Below, in pieces: positions 44,493-53,168 of a stretch of 64,000 nucleotides of DNA; the stretch's first letter is position 1; each line of letters opens with the position of its first letter. The notes beneath the pieces are model-generated. The model saw only the letters and a program-made list of their open reading frames with translations, was not told the origin of the DNA and searched no databases. The stretch comes from Ktedonobacter sp. SOSP1-85 (GTDB taxonomy: Bacteria; Chloroflexota; Ktedonobacteria; Ktedonobacterales; Ktedonobacteraceae). The translations under genes were made by a program, and so were the position numbers. The DNA lies in NCBI RefSeq assembly GCF_016587415.1, contig NZ_BNJI01000001.1, positions 2,085,501 to 2,149,500 of the forward strand. Direction: 5' to 3'.

Positions 44493-45800
44493 ATGGTAAC
44501 CAACAATCAGACACATCTGACCCAGGCTACAACCACCAGCAGCCAGGACGCGCTTGCCCTGGCCCTCCACAAAGTCAACTCCGTTGACGTTCCCCAGGGA
44601 AATACCATTGCCCTCGCCTTTTCGGGCGGCCTGGACTCGACACTCTGTGTCAAGCTGGCTGAAACCAAGTATCATGCCAGCAAGCTCTACGCCATCAGCG
44701 TAGATGTGGGCCAGGGTGAAGAAGAGCTCAACATGGGCATCCAACGCGCCGAGATGCTGGGCATCACACCTATCGTGCTTGACGCCCGCGAGGAGTTTAC
44801 CACACAATGGCTTACCAAAGCCATTCAGGCCAACTCAGACTACAATGGCTATCCCATCTCAACCTCAATGACCCGCCAGCTCATCGCAAAGAAAGTTGCC
44901 CAGAAGGCGCTCGAATTGGGCTGCGACGCCCTTATGGAGGGTTCTAGCGGGAAGGGGAACGACCAGTACCGCATGCACAATGTCTTTAGCCTCTTCGCGC
45001 CCGGCCTGCCCACCTTTGTCCCTGTGCGTGACTTCGACCTGACACGCGGCGAAGAGCAGCTCTTAATGGAAAACTTCGGTATTCCGGTCGAAGAGTTGAT
45101 CGCCGGTGGGGATGATAAGACAATGTGGTGCCGCTCCATTGCAAGTGGTGGTATCGGCCTGGATACCGAGCTTCCTGACTCCATCTGGATGTGGCTAAAG
45201 CCGCCCCACATGGCGGCTAATCAACCTTCGACCTTCAAGATTACCTGGGAGCACGGTCTCCCGGTCGCGCTTGATGGCGAGGCACTCCCCCTGGACGAGA
45301 TCATTCAGAAGCTCAATGTCCTGGGCGGTGAGAACGGTATCGGCAAGATCGACATGTTCGAGGACGGCATCATGGGCCTGAAGTCGCGCGAGATCTACGA
45401 GGCTCCCGGCGCCCAGATCCTGCTCAAGCTGCACCGCGATCTTGAACTTTACTGCCTGACCAAGGAAGAGGTACCCTTGAAGCGTCAGTTAGATGCCCAG
45501 TGGTCAAGTATGGTCTACCACGGTGAATGGTTCCACCCACTCAAGAACGCCATCGATGCCTTTATCAGTACTACACAGCAGGCCGTGAGCGGCGAGTACG
45601 TCGTCAGCCTCTACAAGGGCAATATCGACATCGTCTCGCGCTCCTCGCACAGCGGCCTCTTCTTCCCCGATGTGCGTTCAATCAATAGCGCCAGCTTTAA
45701 TCAGAAGGAGTGCGCCCCCGCGGCGCATCTACGCGGTCTCCCTTACGAGCTGATCGCTCGCCGCAATAAGCTGGCAGGAATTACCCAGGAAGGATTGTAA
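44493..45800 (+). CDS. argG: argininosuccinate synthase, divergent paralogue
   Basis: A 435-residue argininosuccinate synthase family protein, joining citrulline and aspartate with ATP. The P-loop is AFSGGLDSTLCVKL rather than AYSGGLDTS. Other family segments are EGSSGKGNDQYRMHN, DKTMWCRSIASGGIG, HGLPVALDGE and GIMGLKSREIYEAPGA. An N-terminal extension of ~30 residues and several changed positions set it apart from the second argG in the same operon. GAAGGAG lies 8 nt before the ATG. It is the first gene after the T-box leader, with argH 3 nt downstream. It may be a second isozyme or have shifted substrate preference. Confidence 0.85.
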   Translation: MVTNNQTHLTQATTTSSQDALALALHKVNSVDVPQGNTIALAFSGGLDSTLCVKLAETKYHASKLYAISVDVGQGEEELNMGIQRAEMLGITPIVLDAREEFTTQWLTKAIQANSDYNGYPISTSMTRQLIAKKVAQKALELGCDALMEGSSGKGNDQYRMHNVFSLFAPGLPTFVPVRDFDLTRGEEQLLMENFGIPVEELIAGGDDKTMWCRSIASGGIGLDTELPDSIWMWLKPPHMAANQPSTFKITWEHGLPVALDGEALPLDEIIQKLNVLGGENGIGKIDMFEDGIMGLKSREIYEAPGAQILLKLHRDLELYCLTKEEVPLKRQLDAQWSSMVYHGEWFHPLKNAIDAFISTTQQAVSGEYVVSLYKGNIDIVSRSSHSGLFFPDVRSINSASFNQKECAPAAHLRGLPYELIARRNKLAGITQEGL

Positions 45801-45803
45801 AAC

Positions 45804-47210
45804 GTGACAAAACTATGGCAGAAAGGCTATAGTTTGAACGAGAAGGTCGAGCGTTACGAGGCCGCGCAGAACAGCGCCCTCGACGCTCGCCTCGTGCGCC
45901 ACGATGTCTGGGGCTCGCTCGCCCACGCCGCCATGCTGCATAAGATTGGGGTGTTAAGCGAGCAGGAACACCAGACTCTCCACGCGGCCCTCTGCACCGT
46001 TCTAGAACTAGATGCCGAGAAACAATTCCAGATTCTCCCTTCCGACGAGGATGTGCATACCAGCATCGAGAACTTCCTGTCGGCCAGAACCGGGGACGCG
46101 GGCAAGAAGATCCATACCGCCCGCTCACGTAACGACCAGGTGCTCGTCGATATGCGCCTCTACGGCAAGGAGCAGCTCCACCAGGTCAGCTCCAGGCTCT
46201 TCGCGCTCACTAGCACGCTGCTAACCTTCGCGGAACGTTATCAAGACGTGCCCTTGCCTGGCTACACGCATATGCAGCGCGCCATGCTCTCTTCTGTGGG
46301 ACTCTGGGCCGCGTCTTTCGCCGAATCGCTGCTGGACGACGAGCAGTTGTTAGCTAGCGTCTATGCGCTCAACGATCAATCACCGCTGGGTTCAGCGGCA
46401 GGCTACGGCGTTCCCCTACCCATTGATCGCCAGGTAGTCGCCGACACGCTCGGCTTCGCACGCGTCCAGAATAACGTCATCTACGCTCAGAATAGCCGTG
46501 GCAAGACCGAGGCCGCGGTCGTCCAGGTGCTCTCGCAGATCATGCTTGACCTGAGCAAGCTGGCCCAGGACGTGCTCCTCTACACAACGGTTGAGTACGG
46601 CTTCCTACGCATTCCCCAGGAACTCTGTACCGGAAGCAGCATCATGCCTCAGAAGCGCAATCTAGGCGTGATGGAACTGGTGCGTGCGCGCACACAGACC
46701 ATGCTGGCGCTTCAGCAGCAGATTCTCGGCATTGTGAGCGGCCTCCCCTCGGGCTTCAATATGGACTACCAGGAGACCAAGGGACCCTTCTTCGCGGCCC
46801 TCGACCTGGTACAAGAGAGCCTGGATATCTGCGAGCTGGTCATGAGCCATATCGAAGTCGACGCCGAGCGGGCGCTCGCGGCCTGCACCTTTGAACTCTT
46901 CGCCGCCGACCAGGCCTATGAGATGGTGACCGAGGGCATGCCCTTCCGCGATGCCTACCGCATCGTGGGCAAAAAGGTCACCGCCCAGCTTGACAGCAAG
47001 GTCCCCTTCCCGGTTGAGAGCCAGGAGCAGCTTGTCGCGCGCCTGCATGCCCGCAATCACCTGGGAGGCGCGGGAAATCTGAATCTTGGGCAGGCTCAAG
47101 AGCGCCTTGCCCAGGCCCACACAAACTGGGAAACGCGCGCCCAGGCCTTCAAACAGGCCATCCAAACACTCGTCGGACCAACACATACCGCCATTCTGGA
47201 GATTGAATAA
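45804..47210 (+). CDS. argH: argininosuccinate lyase
   Basis: A 468-residue fumarase/aspartase-superfamily lyase that splits argininosuccinate to arginine and fumarate. Signatures are THMQRAMLSSVGLWA (His), TARSRNDQVLVDMRL and the mobile loop GSSIMPQKRNLGVMELVRA with the catalytic Ser. The start is GTG at 45804, with GGAAGGA about 9 nt upstream inside the end of argG. It is flanked by two argG genes with 2-3 nt gaps, so all three are one operon. Confidence 0.95.
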   Translation: MTKLWQKGYSLNEKVERYEAAQNSALDARLVRHDVWGSLAHAAMLHKIGVLSEQEHQTLHAALCTVLELDAEKQFQILPSDEDVHTSIENFLSARTGDAGKKIHTARSRNDQVLVDMRLYGKEQLHQVSSRLFALTSTLLTFAERYQDVPLPGYTHMQRAMLSSVGLWAASFAESLLDDEQLLASVYALNDQSPLGSAAGYGVPLPIDRQVVADTLGFARVQNNVIYAQNSRGKTEAAVVQVLSQIMLDLSKLAQDVLLYTTVEYGFLRIPQELCTGSSIMPQKRNLGVMELVRARTQTMLALQQQILGIVSGLPSGFNMDYQETKGPFFAALDLVQESLDICELVMSHIEVDAERALAACTFELFAADQAYEMVTEGMPFRDAYRIVGKKVTAQLDSKVPFPVESQEQLVARLHARNHLGGAGNLNLGQAQERLAQAHTNWETRAQAFKQAIQTLVGPTHTAILEIE

Positions 47211-47212
47211 CT

Positions 47213-48472
47213 ATGGGAACCGTGGTACTCGCCTACTCTGGGGGACTGGATACCTCCGTCGCGATTCGCTGGATTAAAGAGAAATACAACCTGGATGTGA
47301 TCGCCCTGACCATCGATGTGGGCAATGAGCGCGATCTCTCCGCCATCGCCGAGCGTGCGCGCAAGATCGGCGCCGTCAAGGCGCTGGTCGTCGATGGTCG
47401 CAACGACTTCATCCGCTATTTTGTCTGGCCCGCCCTCCAGGCTGGGGCCATCTACGAGGGGCAGTATCCCCTCGCCACGGCCCTGGCCCGCCCACTGATC
47501 GCGCGCCTGCTCGTGGAGGTCGCGCGCCAGGAAGGTGCCGTCGCCGTCGCACATGGTTGCACCGGCAAGGGCAACGACCAGGTACGCTTCGATGTTTCCA
47601 TCAACACCCTCGCGCCTGATCTAAAGATCATCGCCCCCGTGCGCGAGTGGAGCATGACACGCGACAACGAGATCGCCTACGCCGCCGAGAATAACATTCC
47701 CATCTCAGTGACCAGCGCCAGCCCCTACTCGGTCGACCAGAACCTCTGGGGCCGCAGCATCGAGTGCGGCATCCTGGAAGACCCCTGGGCCGAGCCGCCC
47801 GCCGATGTCTATGCCTGGACCAGTGATCCCGACACCCTGGAGGCCAAAGCTCCTACCTATGTCGAGCTTACCTTCAAGCAAGGCATTCCCGTGGCACTCA
47901 ATGGCGAGGAACAGGAGGGGGCCGAGATCGTCGAGACCCTGAACCGGGTTGCCGGGACCTATGGCATCGGGCGCATCGACCATGTGGAAAACCGCCTGGT
48001 CGGCATCAAATCGCGCGAGATCTACGAGGCGCCCGCCGCTGTGGTGCTGCACGCCGCCCACCAGGCGCTGGAAACCATCACCCTCAGCCGCGACCAGGTA
48101 CGCTTTAAAGACATTGTCGCGGGCGAGTATGCGCGCCTCATCTACAACGGCCAATGGTATAGTGCTCTGCACCAGGATCTGGCCTCCTATGTCCAGAGCA
48201 CCCAGCGCTTCGTCAGCGGCACCGTGCGCATGAAGCTCTCGCGCGGGCATTGCACAGTCGTGGGACGCAAGTCCGAGCACTCGCTCTATGACCACGGCCT
48301 GGCGACCTATGACAGTGGCGACCAGTTCGACCACAACGCCGCCCTGGGCTTTATCAAGCTCTGGGGCCTGCCCCTCAACACCCAGGCCCAGGCGCAGATT
48401 CTCCCCTCCCTCGGGCTGGAGGAAAACCTGCTCAACAGTGGCAACACCAAAGTCCTCAAAGGCGCAGAATAA
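47213..48472 (+). CDS. argG: argininosuccinate synthase, canonical form
   Basis: A 419-residue argininosuccinate synthase with the usual motifs: VLAYSGGLDTSVAIRW (P-loop), HGCTGKGNDQVRFDV (aspartate/citrulline region), YSVDQNLWGRSIECGILED and GRIDHVENRLVGIKSREIYE. Length and termini are normal. It begins 2 nt after argH. It is clearly more canonical than the first argG in the operon. A 22-bp hairpin starts directly after the stop codon and ends the operon. Confidence 0.95.
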   Translation: MGTVVLAYSGGLDTSVAIRWIKEKYNLDVIALTIDVGNERDLSAIAERARKIGAVKALVVDGRNDFIRYFVWPALQAGAIYEGQYPLATALARPLIARLLVEVARQEGAVAVAHGCTGKGNDQVRFDVSINTLAPDLKIIAPVREWSMTRDNEIAYAAENNIPISVTSASPYSVDQNLWGRSIECGILEDPWAEPPADVYAWTSDPDTLEAKAPTYVELTFKQGIPVALNGEEQEGAEIVETLNRVAGTYGIGRIDHVENRLVGIKSREIYEAPAAVVLHAAHQALETITLSRDQVRFKDIVAGEYARLIYNGQWYSALHQDLASYVQSTQRFVSGTVRMKLSRGHCTVVGRKSEHSLYDHGLATYDSGDQFDHNAALGFIKLWGLPLNTQAQAQILPSLGLEENLLNSGNTKVLKGAE

Positions 48473-48519
48473 ATAGTTGTGGAAACAGGTCGCCGCTGGC
48501 GACCTGTTTCCACAACTAT
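48473..48519 (+). terminator. 22-bp perfect hairpin ending the arginine operon
   Basis: Arms 48473-48494 and 48498-48519 are perfect with a GCT loop closed by GCC/GGC. The left arm starts at the base after the argG TAA. Confidence 0.8.
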
Positions 48520-48548
48520 ACCCTAGTTTGCTTGCAAGGAGGCGCGCC

Positions 48549-49286
48549 ATGCGTTTAGCCATACTCTCAGATATCCATGGCAATCTTCCCGCCCTGGAGA
48601 CTGTCATAGCAGAGTTAGCGGATGAGCAGATAGATCACATTCTCTGCCTGGGCGATGTCGCCGCCGGTGGCCCACAACCTGGAGAGACTCTGGACCGCGT
48701 CAAAGCCCTGGGCTGGCCCGTCATCATGGGAAATACCGACGACTGGCTGCTCTCGCCACATGTCAAGGAGCAGACCACCCGCTTCGGCCAGTACTGCCAG
48801 GACATTGATCTATGGTGCGCGCAGCAGATCAGCGAGGAGCAAAAGGCCTTTATTCGCAGCTTTCAGGCCAGCGCTCTGATCCCGCTCTCACCCCAGCATA
48901 CCCTCCTTGCCTATCATGGCTCGCCCCGCTCCTACCGCGAGCGCATCCTTGATATCACTAGCGAAGCGGAGCTTGATGCTATCTTTGGCGAAACCCCGGC
49001 CACCATCCTGGTCGGAGGACATACCCACGCCCAGCTCTGGCGGCGCTACCGCGATAAACTCATTCTCAATCCCGGCAGCGTTGGCATGGCCATGGACCGC
49101 GTCTCGCCTCCGGACGCCATCCGCAACCCGCCCTGGGCCGAATACGCCATCCTTACCATTGAAGGCAAGCACCTGAGCGTAGATCTGCGGCGCACGCCTT
49201 TCGATCCACAGCGCCTCCGCGCCATCTCCCTTGAACGCGGCATGCCCCACGCCGACTGGGCCAACAACGAGTGGGGCCTCGAATAG
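48549..49286 (+). CDS. metallophosphoesterase (calcineurin-like, YfcE-type)
   Basis: A 245-residue metallophosphoesterase. Metal-binding motifs are in order: LSDIHGNLPALE (D-x-H), CLGDVAAGGP (GD), MGNTDDW (GN(H/D)), and the C-terminal VGGHTHAQLWRR and LNPGSVG. The pattern is that of small cytoplasmic phosphodiesterases/phosphatases. The ATG at 48549 follows AAGGAGG; a longer frame from 48477 would run through the preceding hairpin and is rejected. The substrate is unknown. Confidence 0.9.
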   Translation: MRLAILSDIHGNLPALETVIAELADEQIDHILCLGDVAAGGPQPGETLDRVKALGWPVIMGNTDDWLLSPHVKEQTTRFGQYCQDIDLWCAQQISEEQKAFIRSFQASALIPLSPQHTLLAYHGSPRSYRERILDITSEAELDAIFGETPATILVGGHTHAQLWRRYRDKLILNPGSVGMAMDRVSPPDAIRNPPWAEYAILTIEGKHLSVDLRRTPFDPQRLRAISLERGMPHADWANNEWGLE

Positions 49287-49312
49287 CATGTACCTTCCTA
49301 TAAACAAACCTT

Positions 49313-49340
49313 GTAGAAGCCAGGCTGGCCTGGCTTCTAC
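49313..49340. terminator. 12-bp perfect hairpin between convergent genes
   Basis: GTAGAAGCCAGG (49313-49324) pairs with CCTGGCTTCTAC (49329-49340) around CTGG. The right arm covers the stop codon of the minus-strand lipoprotein gene. Confidence 0.65.
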
Positions 49341-50479
49341 GCTTGCGCTAAATGGTGAAGCTGATCCCAGAACTCCTGGTCGCCCCGCAGGACCTTACTG
49401 GTCAGTCCCAGGTCAATACGCTTGCAACTTCCCTCATAGACACTAACGCTGAGCACGGGCAGATCCCACTGCGTAAAATTCAGGCTCGTATACCTGGCTT
49501 TACCAGCAATCTTGTCTTCGTTTGAAGGGCAGTTCGGCTCTGGCTGCGTTGTAGGGAGCGTCAGCACCTTGTCGTAGAGCTTCAACAGCCGTGTTACATC
49601 CTTAACCTGCTTCTGTTGATCTCCAGTGTTGCTATTAATCTGAAGCATTAGCTGATCGGGACGTGCCTGGGAGAAGGTGGCCTGGCGTAACATCTCCGCA
49701 AAAAGCTGATCGAATTGAGTATCGCGTTTGTAGGTACCGGTGCGCGATAGATGATTACCATCCAGTGAAATAGTGCCACAGCTTTTATTGATTAGCGAAG
49801 AAATCACCTGCTCCGCAGTATGAAAGACCAGGCGATACTCGGGATAGGTCTCCTCCTGACAACCTGGACCTGTAGACTGAGGAAATGGAGCTAAAAGTTG
49901 TAGTTTGAGGATGCTATTGTAGAGGCGTTGTGCAATAACAGTATCCGCAATTTGCGTGCTCTCAACCTGCATTTCAGGCTGAAGAGTATGCAGAATAGCA
50001 ACACTCTGAGGCTTTGCGGCAGGCGTCGCTACGTCAATAGCCTTATCCAGTAATGTCCAGAATTCATTTGAAGCTCGGCGATCCCCAGCCTCACCCTTGA
50101 TAGAAACGGGACGACATCCATCTCTCTGGGCCAGCACCGAAACAGCTTTCCTCTCGCCTTCCAGGAAGGTCAGCATGTAGTGAGGGCCGCGTTCAGCAGT
50201 ACAGGCGATGTTATCTGGCATCTGTTCTAAGGCATAGATAGTACTGTAGAGTTGTCGCACCATCTGTGCATTTGTCAGTGTCACAACCGGCTTTGTCTGC
50301 GTAGATGGTCCTACCAGGTCTAGTGTAATTTGCACACGCGTAGGATTAGCTGTCGGGGTACCAGGCTTCCATGCAGGTGGCGTTCCCTGTCCTACTACAC
50401 TGCCACATCCACTGAGCCAGAGAGATACCCCCACCCAAATAAGTCCATAGAAAGGAACAAACCATTTTTTTGCATCCAT
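49337..50479 (-). CDS. putative lipoprotein with three internal repeats
   Basis: A 380-residue exported protein. A signal peptide with lipobox LSGCGS puts the lipid-modified Cys near residue 25, followed by a Pro/Thr-rich spacer. Three similar modules of about 100 residues can be seen. Each has a VRQLYSTIYALEQMP-like helix (also AQRLYNSILKLQLL and LLKLYDKVLTLP), a Cys-containing strand pair (YMLTFLEG; YRLVFHTA; YTSLNFTQ) and a closing helix before FW or FD. The pairs of Cys in each module could form disulfides. I do not recognise a family; it is presumably anchored outside the membrane. AAGGAG precedes the ATG. Confidence 0.75.
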   Translation of the reverse strand: MDAKKWFVPFYGLIWVGVSLWLSGCGSVVGQGTPPAWKPGTPTANPTRVQITLDLVGPSTQTKPVVTLTNAQMVRQLYSTIYALEQMPDNIACTAERGPHYMLTFLEGERKAVSVLAQRDGCRPVSIKGEAGDRRASNEFWTLLDKAIDVATPAAKPQSVAILHTLQPEMQVESTQIADTVIAQRLYNSILKLQLLAPFPQSTGPGCQEETYPEYRLVFHTAEQVISSLINKSCGTISLDGNHLSRTGTYKRDTQFDQLFAEMLRQATFSQARPDQLMLQINSNTGDQQKQVKDVTRLLKLYDKVLTLPTTQPEPNCPSNEDKIAGKARYTSLNFTQWDLPVLSVSVYEGSCKRIDLGLTSKVLRGDQEFWDQLHHLAQA

Positions 50480-50692
50480 ATCAATGCTCCTTCACCTCAA
50501 CCGAAGTCAAAGCCATTAGTTTTCTCGTCTTTAGAGACGTCGCATAGATACAGTTTGTTCCCAACTTCATTACATCTAAGCACGCCTCAATTAAACGGCA
50601 TGGCAATCAGCAAAGCGCGCCGTAATGGATTATAATATCTCAATAGCCTTTTGATCCGATGTATATAAGCGCAAAAGCGAGCAGACAGGTTT

Positions 50693-51313
50693 ATGACAAC
50701 GACAAGAGTAGAGATAGAGAGTATTGTAAAGCCTATGAGCGTGATTGAAACCATAAGAAGACGGCGCAGTATTGGCAAAATGACCGAGCAGGTGCCAACC
50801 CGCGCACAAATTGAGGAGATTCTAGAGGCCGCGACCCATGCACCCAATCACCACCGCACCGAGCCCTGGAAATTTATCGTGCTGGCAGGCGAGGCACGTG
50901 CAGAGCTGGGACTGGTCATGCAGGAGGCCCTGCTTTCAATCCTGGGCGATCTTCCCCTGACCCAGGTGCAGGCGCGCCTGGAGAAAGAGCGCCTGAAGCC
51001 GTTGCGCGCCCCGGTGATTATCGCCGTCGTCTCAGAGTTTCCCCGCAACGACGAGGCCCTGGATATTGAGAATGTCGAGGCCACGGCGGCGGCAGTCCAG
51101 AATATGCTGCTGGTCGCCGAAGAGCTGGGACTGGCGGTCATGTGGCGCACAGGTGATGCCGCCTATAATGACCAGGTCAAACGCTGGCTAGGGATCGAGA
51201 CCGAAGACCATATTGTGGCCTTCCTCTACGTGGGCTATCCAGCCATCCCCCGCCTGGAGCGCCGCGCAACTCCCCTTTCCCAGAAAACCACCTGGTATGG
51301 CTGGGAAGAATAA
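50693..51313 (+). CDS. nitroreductase family protein
   Basis: A 206-residue FMN-dependent nitroreductase-fold protein. The phosphate-binding RRRRSIGKMTEQ and ATHAPNHHRTEPWKFIVLAG are typical, as is the C-terminal GLAVMWRTGDAAYNDQVKRWLG and VAFLYVGYP. Members reduce quinones, nitro compounds or flavins with NAD(P)H. The start at 50693 has no strong ribosome binding site; a second ATG at 50735 (MSVIETIRRRR) is close to where the family usually begins. The stop overlaps a long hairpin. Confidence 0.85.
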   Translation: MTTTRVEIESIVKPMSVIETIRRRRSIGKMTEQVPTRAQIEEILEAATHAPNHHRTEPWKFIVLAGEARAELGLVMQEALLSILGDLPLTQVQARLEKERLKPLRAPVIIAVVSEFPRNDEALDIENVEATAAAVQNMLLVAEELGLAVMWRTGDAAYNDQVKRWLGIETEDHIVAFLYVGYPAIPRLERRATPLSQKTTWYGWEE

Positions 51314-51379
51314 AGCATATGAAAAATGGCTGAGCATTGCGCCTGCAAGGAGCAATGCTCAGCCATTTTTCATATGCTT
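51313..51379. terminator. 28-bp perfect hairpin between convergent genes
   Basis: Arms 51313-51340 and 51352-51379 are perfect; the 11-nt loop can pair further (CCT/AGG). It starts at the last base of the nitroreductase stop and ends 10 nt before the apt stop, so it can serve both. Confidence 0.8.
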
Positions 51380-51389
51380 AAACTGGTTA

Positions 51390-51923
51390 TTAATATTTGA
51401 TTAGCGCGAAGACGTCGTGGTCTTTCAGGTGCTCGCGTCCCTTGAGGAAGCTCAACTCGACCAGGAAAGCAACGCCCGCGATATGTCCACCTAATTTCTC
51501 AACCAACTCGATAGCGGCCTCTACCGTTCCGCCCGTCGCCAACAGATCATCCACGATCAAGACACGCTGCCCAGGCTTGATAGCGTCCTTATGCACCTCG
51601 ACAATATTTGTGCCATACTCCAGGGCATACTCAATGTTAATAGTCTCCGCCGGAAGTTTACCAAACTTACGCACCGGCACGAAACCACAATTGAGCAGAT
51701 ACGCCAGGGGGGCGCCAAAGATAAACCCGCGTGACTCTACACCGACAACGGCCTGAATATCGGCCCCGGCATAGTGCGCGGCCAGGCGCTCAATCGCCGC
51801 GCGGAAGTACGGTCCATCCTGCAACATGGGGGTAATATCTTTGAATAGCACCCCCTTCTGGGGAAAGTCTTGAATGTCGCGAATGCGATCTTCCAGGCGT
51901 ATTGGCTCAGATGTTGACGACAT
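51390..51923 (-). CDS. apt: adenine phosphoribosyltransferase
   Basis: A 177-residue purine salvage enzyme making AMP from adenine and PRPP. The N-terminal IRDIQDFPQKGVLFKDITPM, the FIFGAPLAY segment and the PRPP-binding loop VLIVDDLLATGGT are typical. Length is normal. A dispersed palindromic element lies about 40 bp upstream of its start (51958-52040), so its promoter is inside or next to that element. Confidence 0.95.
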   Translation of the reverse strand: MSSTSEPIRLEDRIRDIQDFPQKGVLFKDITPMLQDGPYFRAAIERLAAHYAGADIQAVVGVESRGFIFGAPLAYLLNCGFVPVRKFGKLPAETINIEYALEYGTNIVEVHKDAIKPGQRVLIVDDLLATGGTVEAAIELVEKLGGHIAGVAFLVELSFLKGREHLKDHDVFALIKY

Positions 51924-51957
51924 GAGCGATCTCCTCTGTCTCCATGAATTCTGCCTC

Positions 51958-52040
51958 CTTATGCGAAAACCAACGCCGCTCTCGCTTGTCCCCGAATGGG
52001 GGCGGCTAGCGCTCGCGCGCCCAGGTTTTCGAGAGGCACT
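51958..52040. repeat. dispersed palindromic element, copy A
   Basis: It begins CTTATGCGAAAACCAAC and ends CAGGTTTTCGAGAGGCAC, enclosing CGCTTGTCCCCGAATGGGGG and GGCTAGCGCTCG. The ends match copy B at 55687 almost exactly; the interior is shorter and inverted relative to it. The ends are complementary (GCGAAAACC/GGTTTTCG), so the element is itself a large imperfect palindrome. Confidence 0.7.
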
Positions 52041-52214
52041 ACTAGCGTTCAGAAATGAACAATAACATAGGGGCCGCCAAGAATATTATACACTTGACGT
52101 ACCCCTCTTCAGCACGCACTGAAAATCCAGGCTCCTCGTTTATGGTGCTCCTGTTTTCTTTTCCATATGCAGTATAGCGTCAGGATACCCATACGTGCAA
52201 GCAGGGTAAGAGAG

Positions 52215-52270
52215 AAAGGGAGGTGTGATGATGGCCTGGCTGCGCCCGGGCCACCATCACACCTCCCTTT
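52215..52270 (-). terminator. 22-bp hairpin downstream of mscL
   Basis: Arms 52215-52236 and 52249-52270 pair at 21 of 22 positions with a 12-nt loop, about 50 nt past the mscL stop. Confidence 0.7.
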
Positions 52271-52323
52271 ACCCCAAAGGCCCGCAACGAACCAGGCAGG
52301 CCCCTCTCCAGGTGCCCGAAACG

Positions 52324-52836
52324 CTATGAGCGCGCCGCAACCTGCTGCTGCTCTTCAGATGGTGGCAGTTGAGCCGTGCAATACGCGCAGCGCGTCGCCT
52401 TGAGCGGAATCGTGCTCAGGCAGTAGGGGCACTCGCGCGTAGTGGGGGCCTCCGGCTCCTTCTTCGACGTAAAGCGATCCTGCAAAGCAGTCACCGGGCG
52501 CACCACAAAGAAGTAGAGAGCCAAAGCCGTAAGCAAGAAGGTAATTAGTGCATTAAGAAAGTCGCCGTAGGCGAAGGTTTGCCCCTGAAACTTTCCTGCG
52601 GCACTCGATAAATTCGCTGTAAATCCAAACTGATTCAGGAGAATACCAATCAACGGCGTCAAGAAATCCTTGACCAAGCCATTGACGACCGCTGTAAATG
52701 CGGCACCGATAACGATACCAACGGCCAGGTCGACGACATTGCCACGTAAGATAAATTTGCGGAAGCCCCCCAGCTCCCCCATGCCCACCTTCCAGCCGCG
52801 CTCACCATAATCTCTAAATGTATCGAAACGACTCAT
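52324..52836 (-). CDS. mscL: large-conductance mechanosensitive channel with zinc-ribbon tail
   Basis: A 170-residue MscL. TM1 is in FILRGNVVDLAVGIVIGAAF and TM2 in ALITFLLTALALYFFVV, with the periplasmic loop between. These form the pentameric osmotic release valve. Beyond the usual cytoplasmic helix is an added zinc ribbon (CPYCLSTIPLKATRCAYC) and a Gln-rich end, which could cap or anchor the cytoplasmic bundle. AAAGGAG lies upstream of the ATG at 52836; an internal ATG 18 codons on (MGELGGF) is closer to the usual MscL N terminus. Confidence 0.9.
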   Translation of the reverse strand: MSRFDTFRDYGERGWKVGMGELGGFRKFILRGNVVDLAVGIVIGAAFTAVVNGLVKDFLTPLIGILLNQFGFTANLSSAAGKFQGQTFAYGDFLNALITFLLTALALYFFVVRPVTALQDRFTSKKEPEAPTTRECPYCLSTIPLKATRCAYCTAQLPPSEEQQQVAARS

Positions 52837-53168
52837 AAAACAGCCACGCTCCTTTGTTTCCTACAAATGATGTTGAAAATGATCTGAGGGAAAAAGAGAA
52901 AACGTTCTGGTGGAGAACGTTACTTTATGCATGTAGCACGATCAGGACCCGCTGCGAGTTTTAGCTATCGTGCCTTCTCCAATTCTCCCCACAGCGTAGC
53001 ATAAAATACATGCTCATGACTAGATATGCATGATTTTTAGTTTTTTCGCCACTGGGTGGCGGAATGAGTAGGGGTATGTGATGAGGGCCTGGCACAGCCA
53101 GGCCCTCATCACATACCCCTACTCATGTAAATGAGAAGCGCAAGCAAGAGGCGCTTGTTTTTCCCAGT
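52837..53168. other. intergenic between mscL and mutS2
   Basis: 332 bp containing the 30-bp hairpin at 53064-53126 that ends mutS2 and, nearer 52836, the presumed mscL promoter. Nothing else is recognised. Confidence 0.45.
53064..53126 (-). terminator. 30-bp perfect hairpin downstream of mutS2
   Basis: Arms 53064-53093 and 53097-53126 are perfect with an ACA loop closed by GGC/GCC, 42 nt past the mutS2 stop. Confidence 0.8.

Larger units (their letters stand above)
51924..52323. other. intergenic between apt and mscL
   Basis: 400 bp on the 5' side of apt and 3' side of mscL. It holds dispersed element copy A (51958-52040) and the mscL terminator hairpin (52215-52270). No gene is supported. 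Confidence 0.5.
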
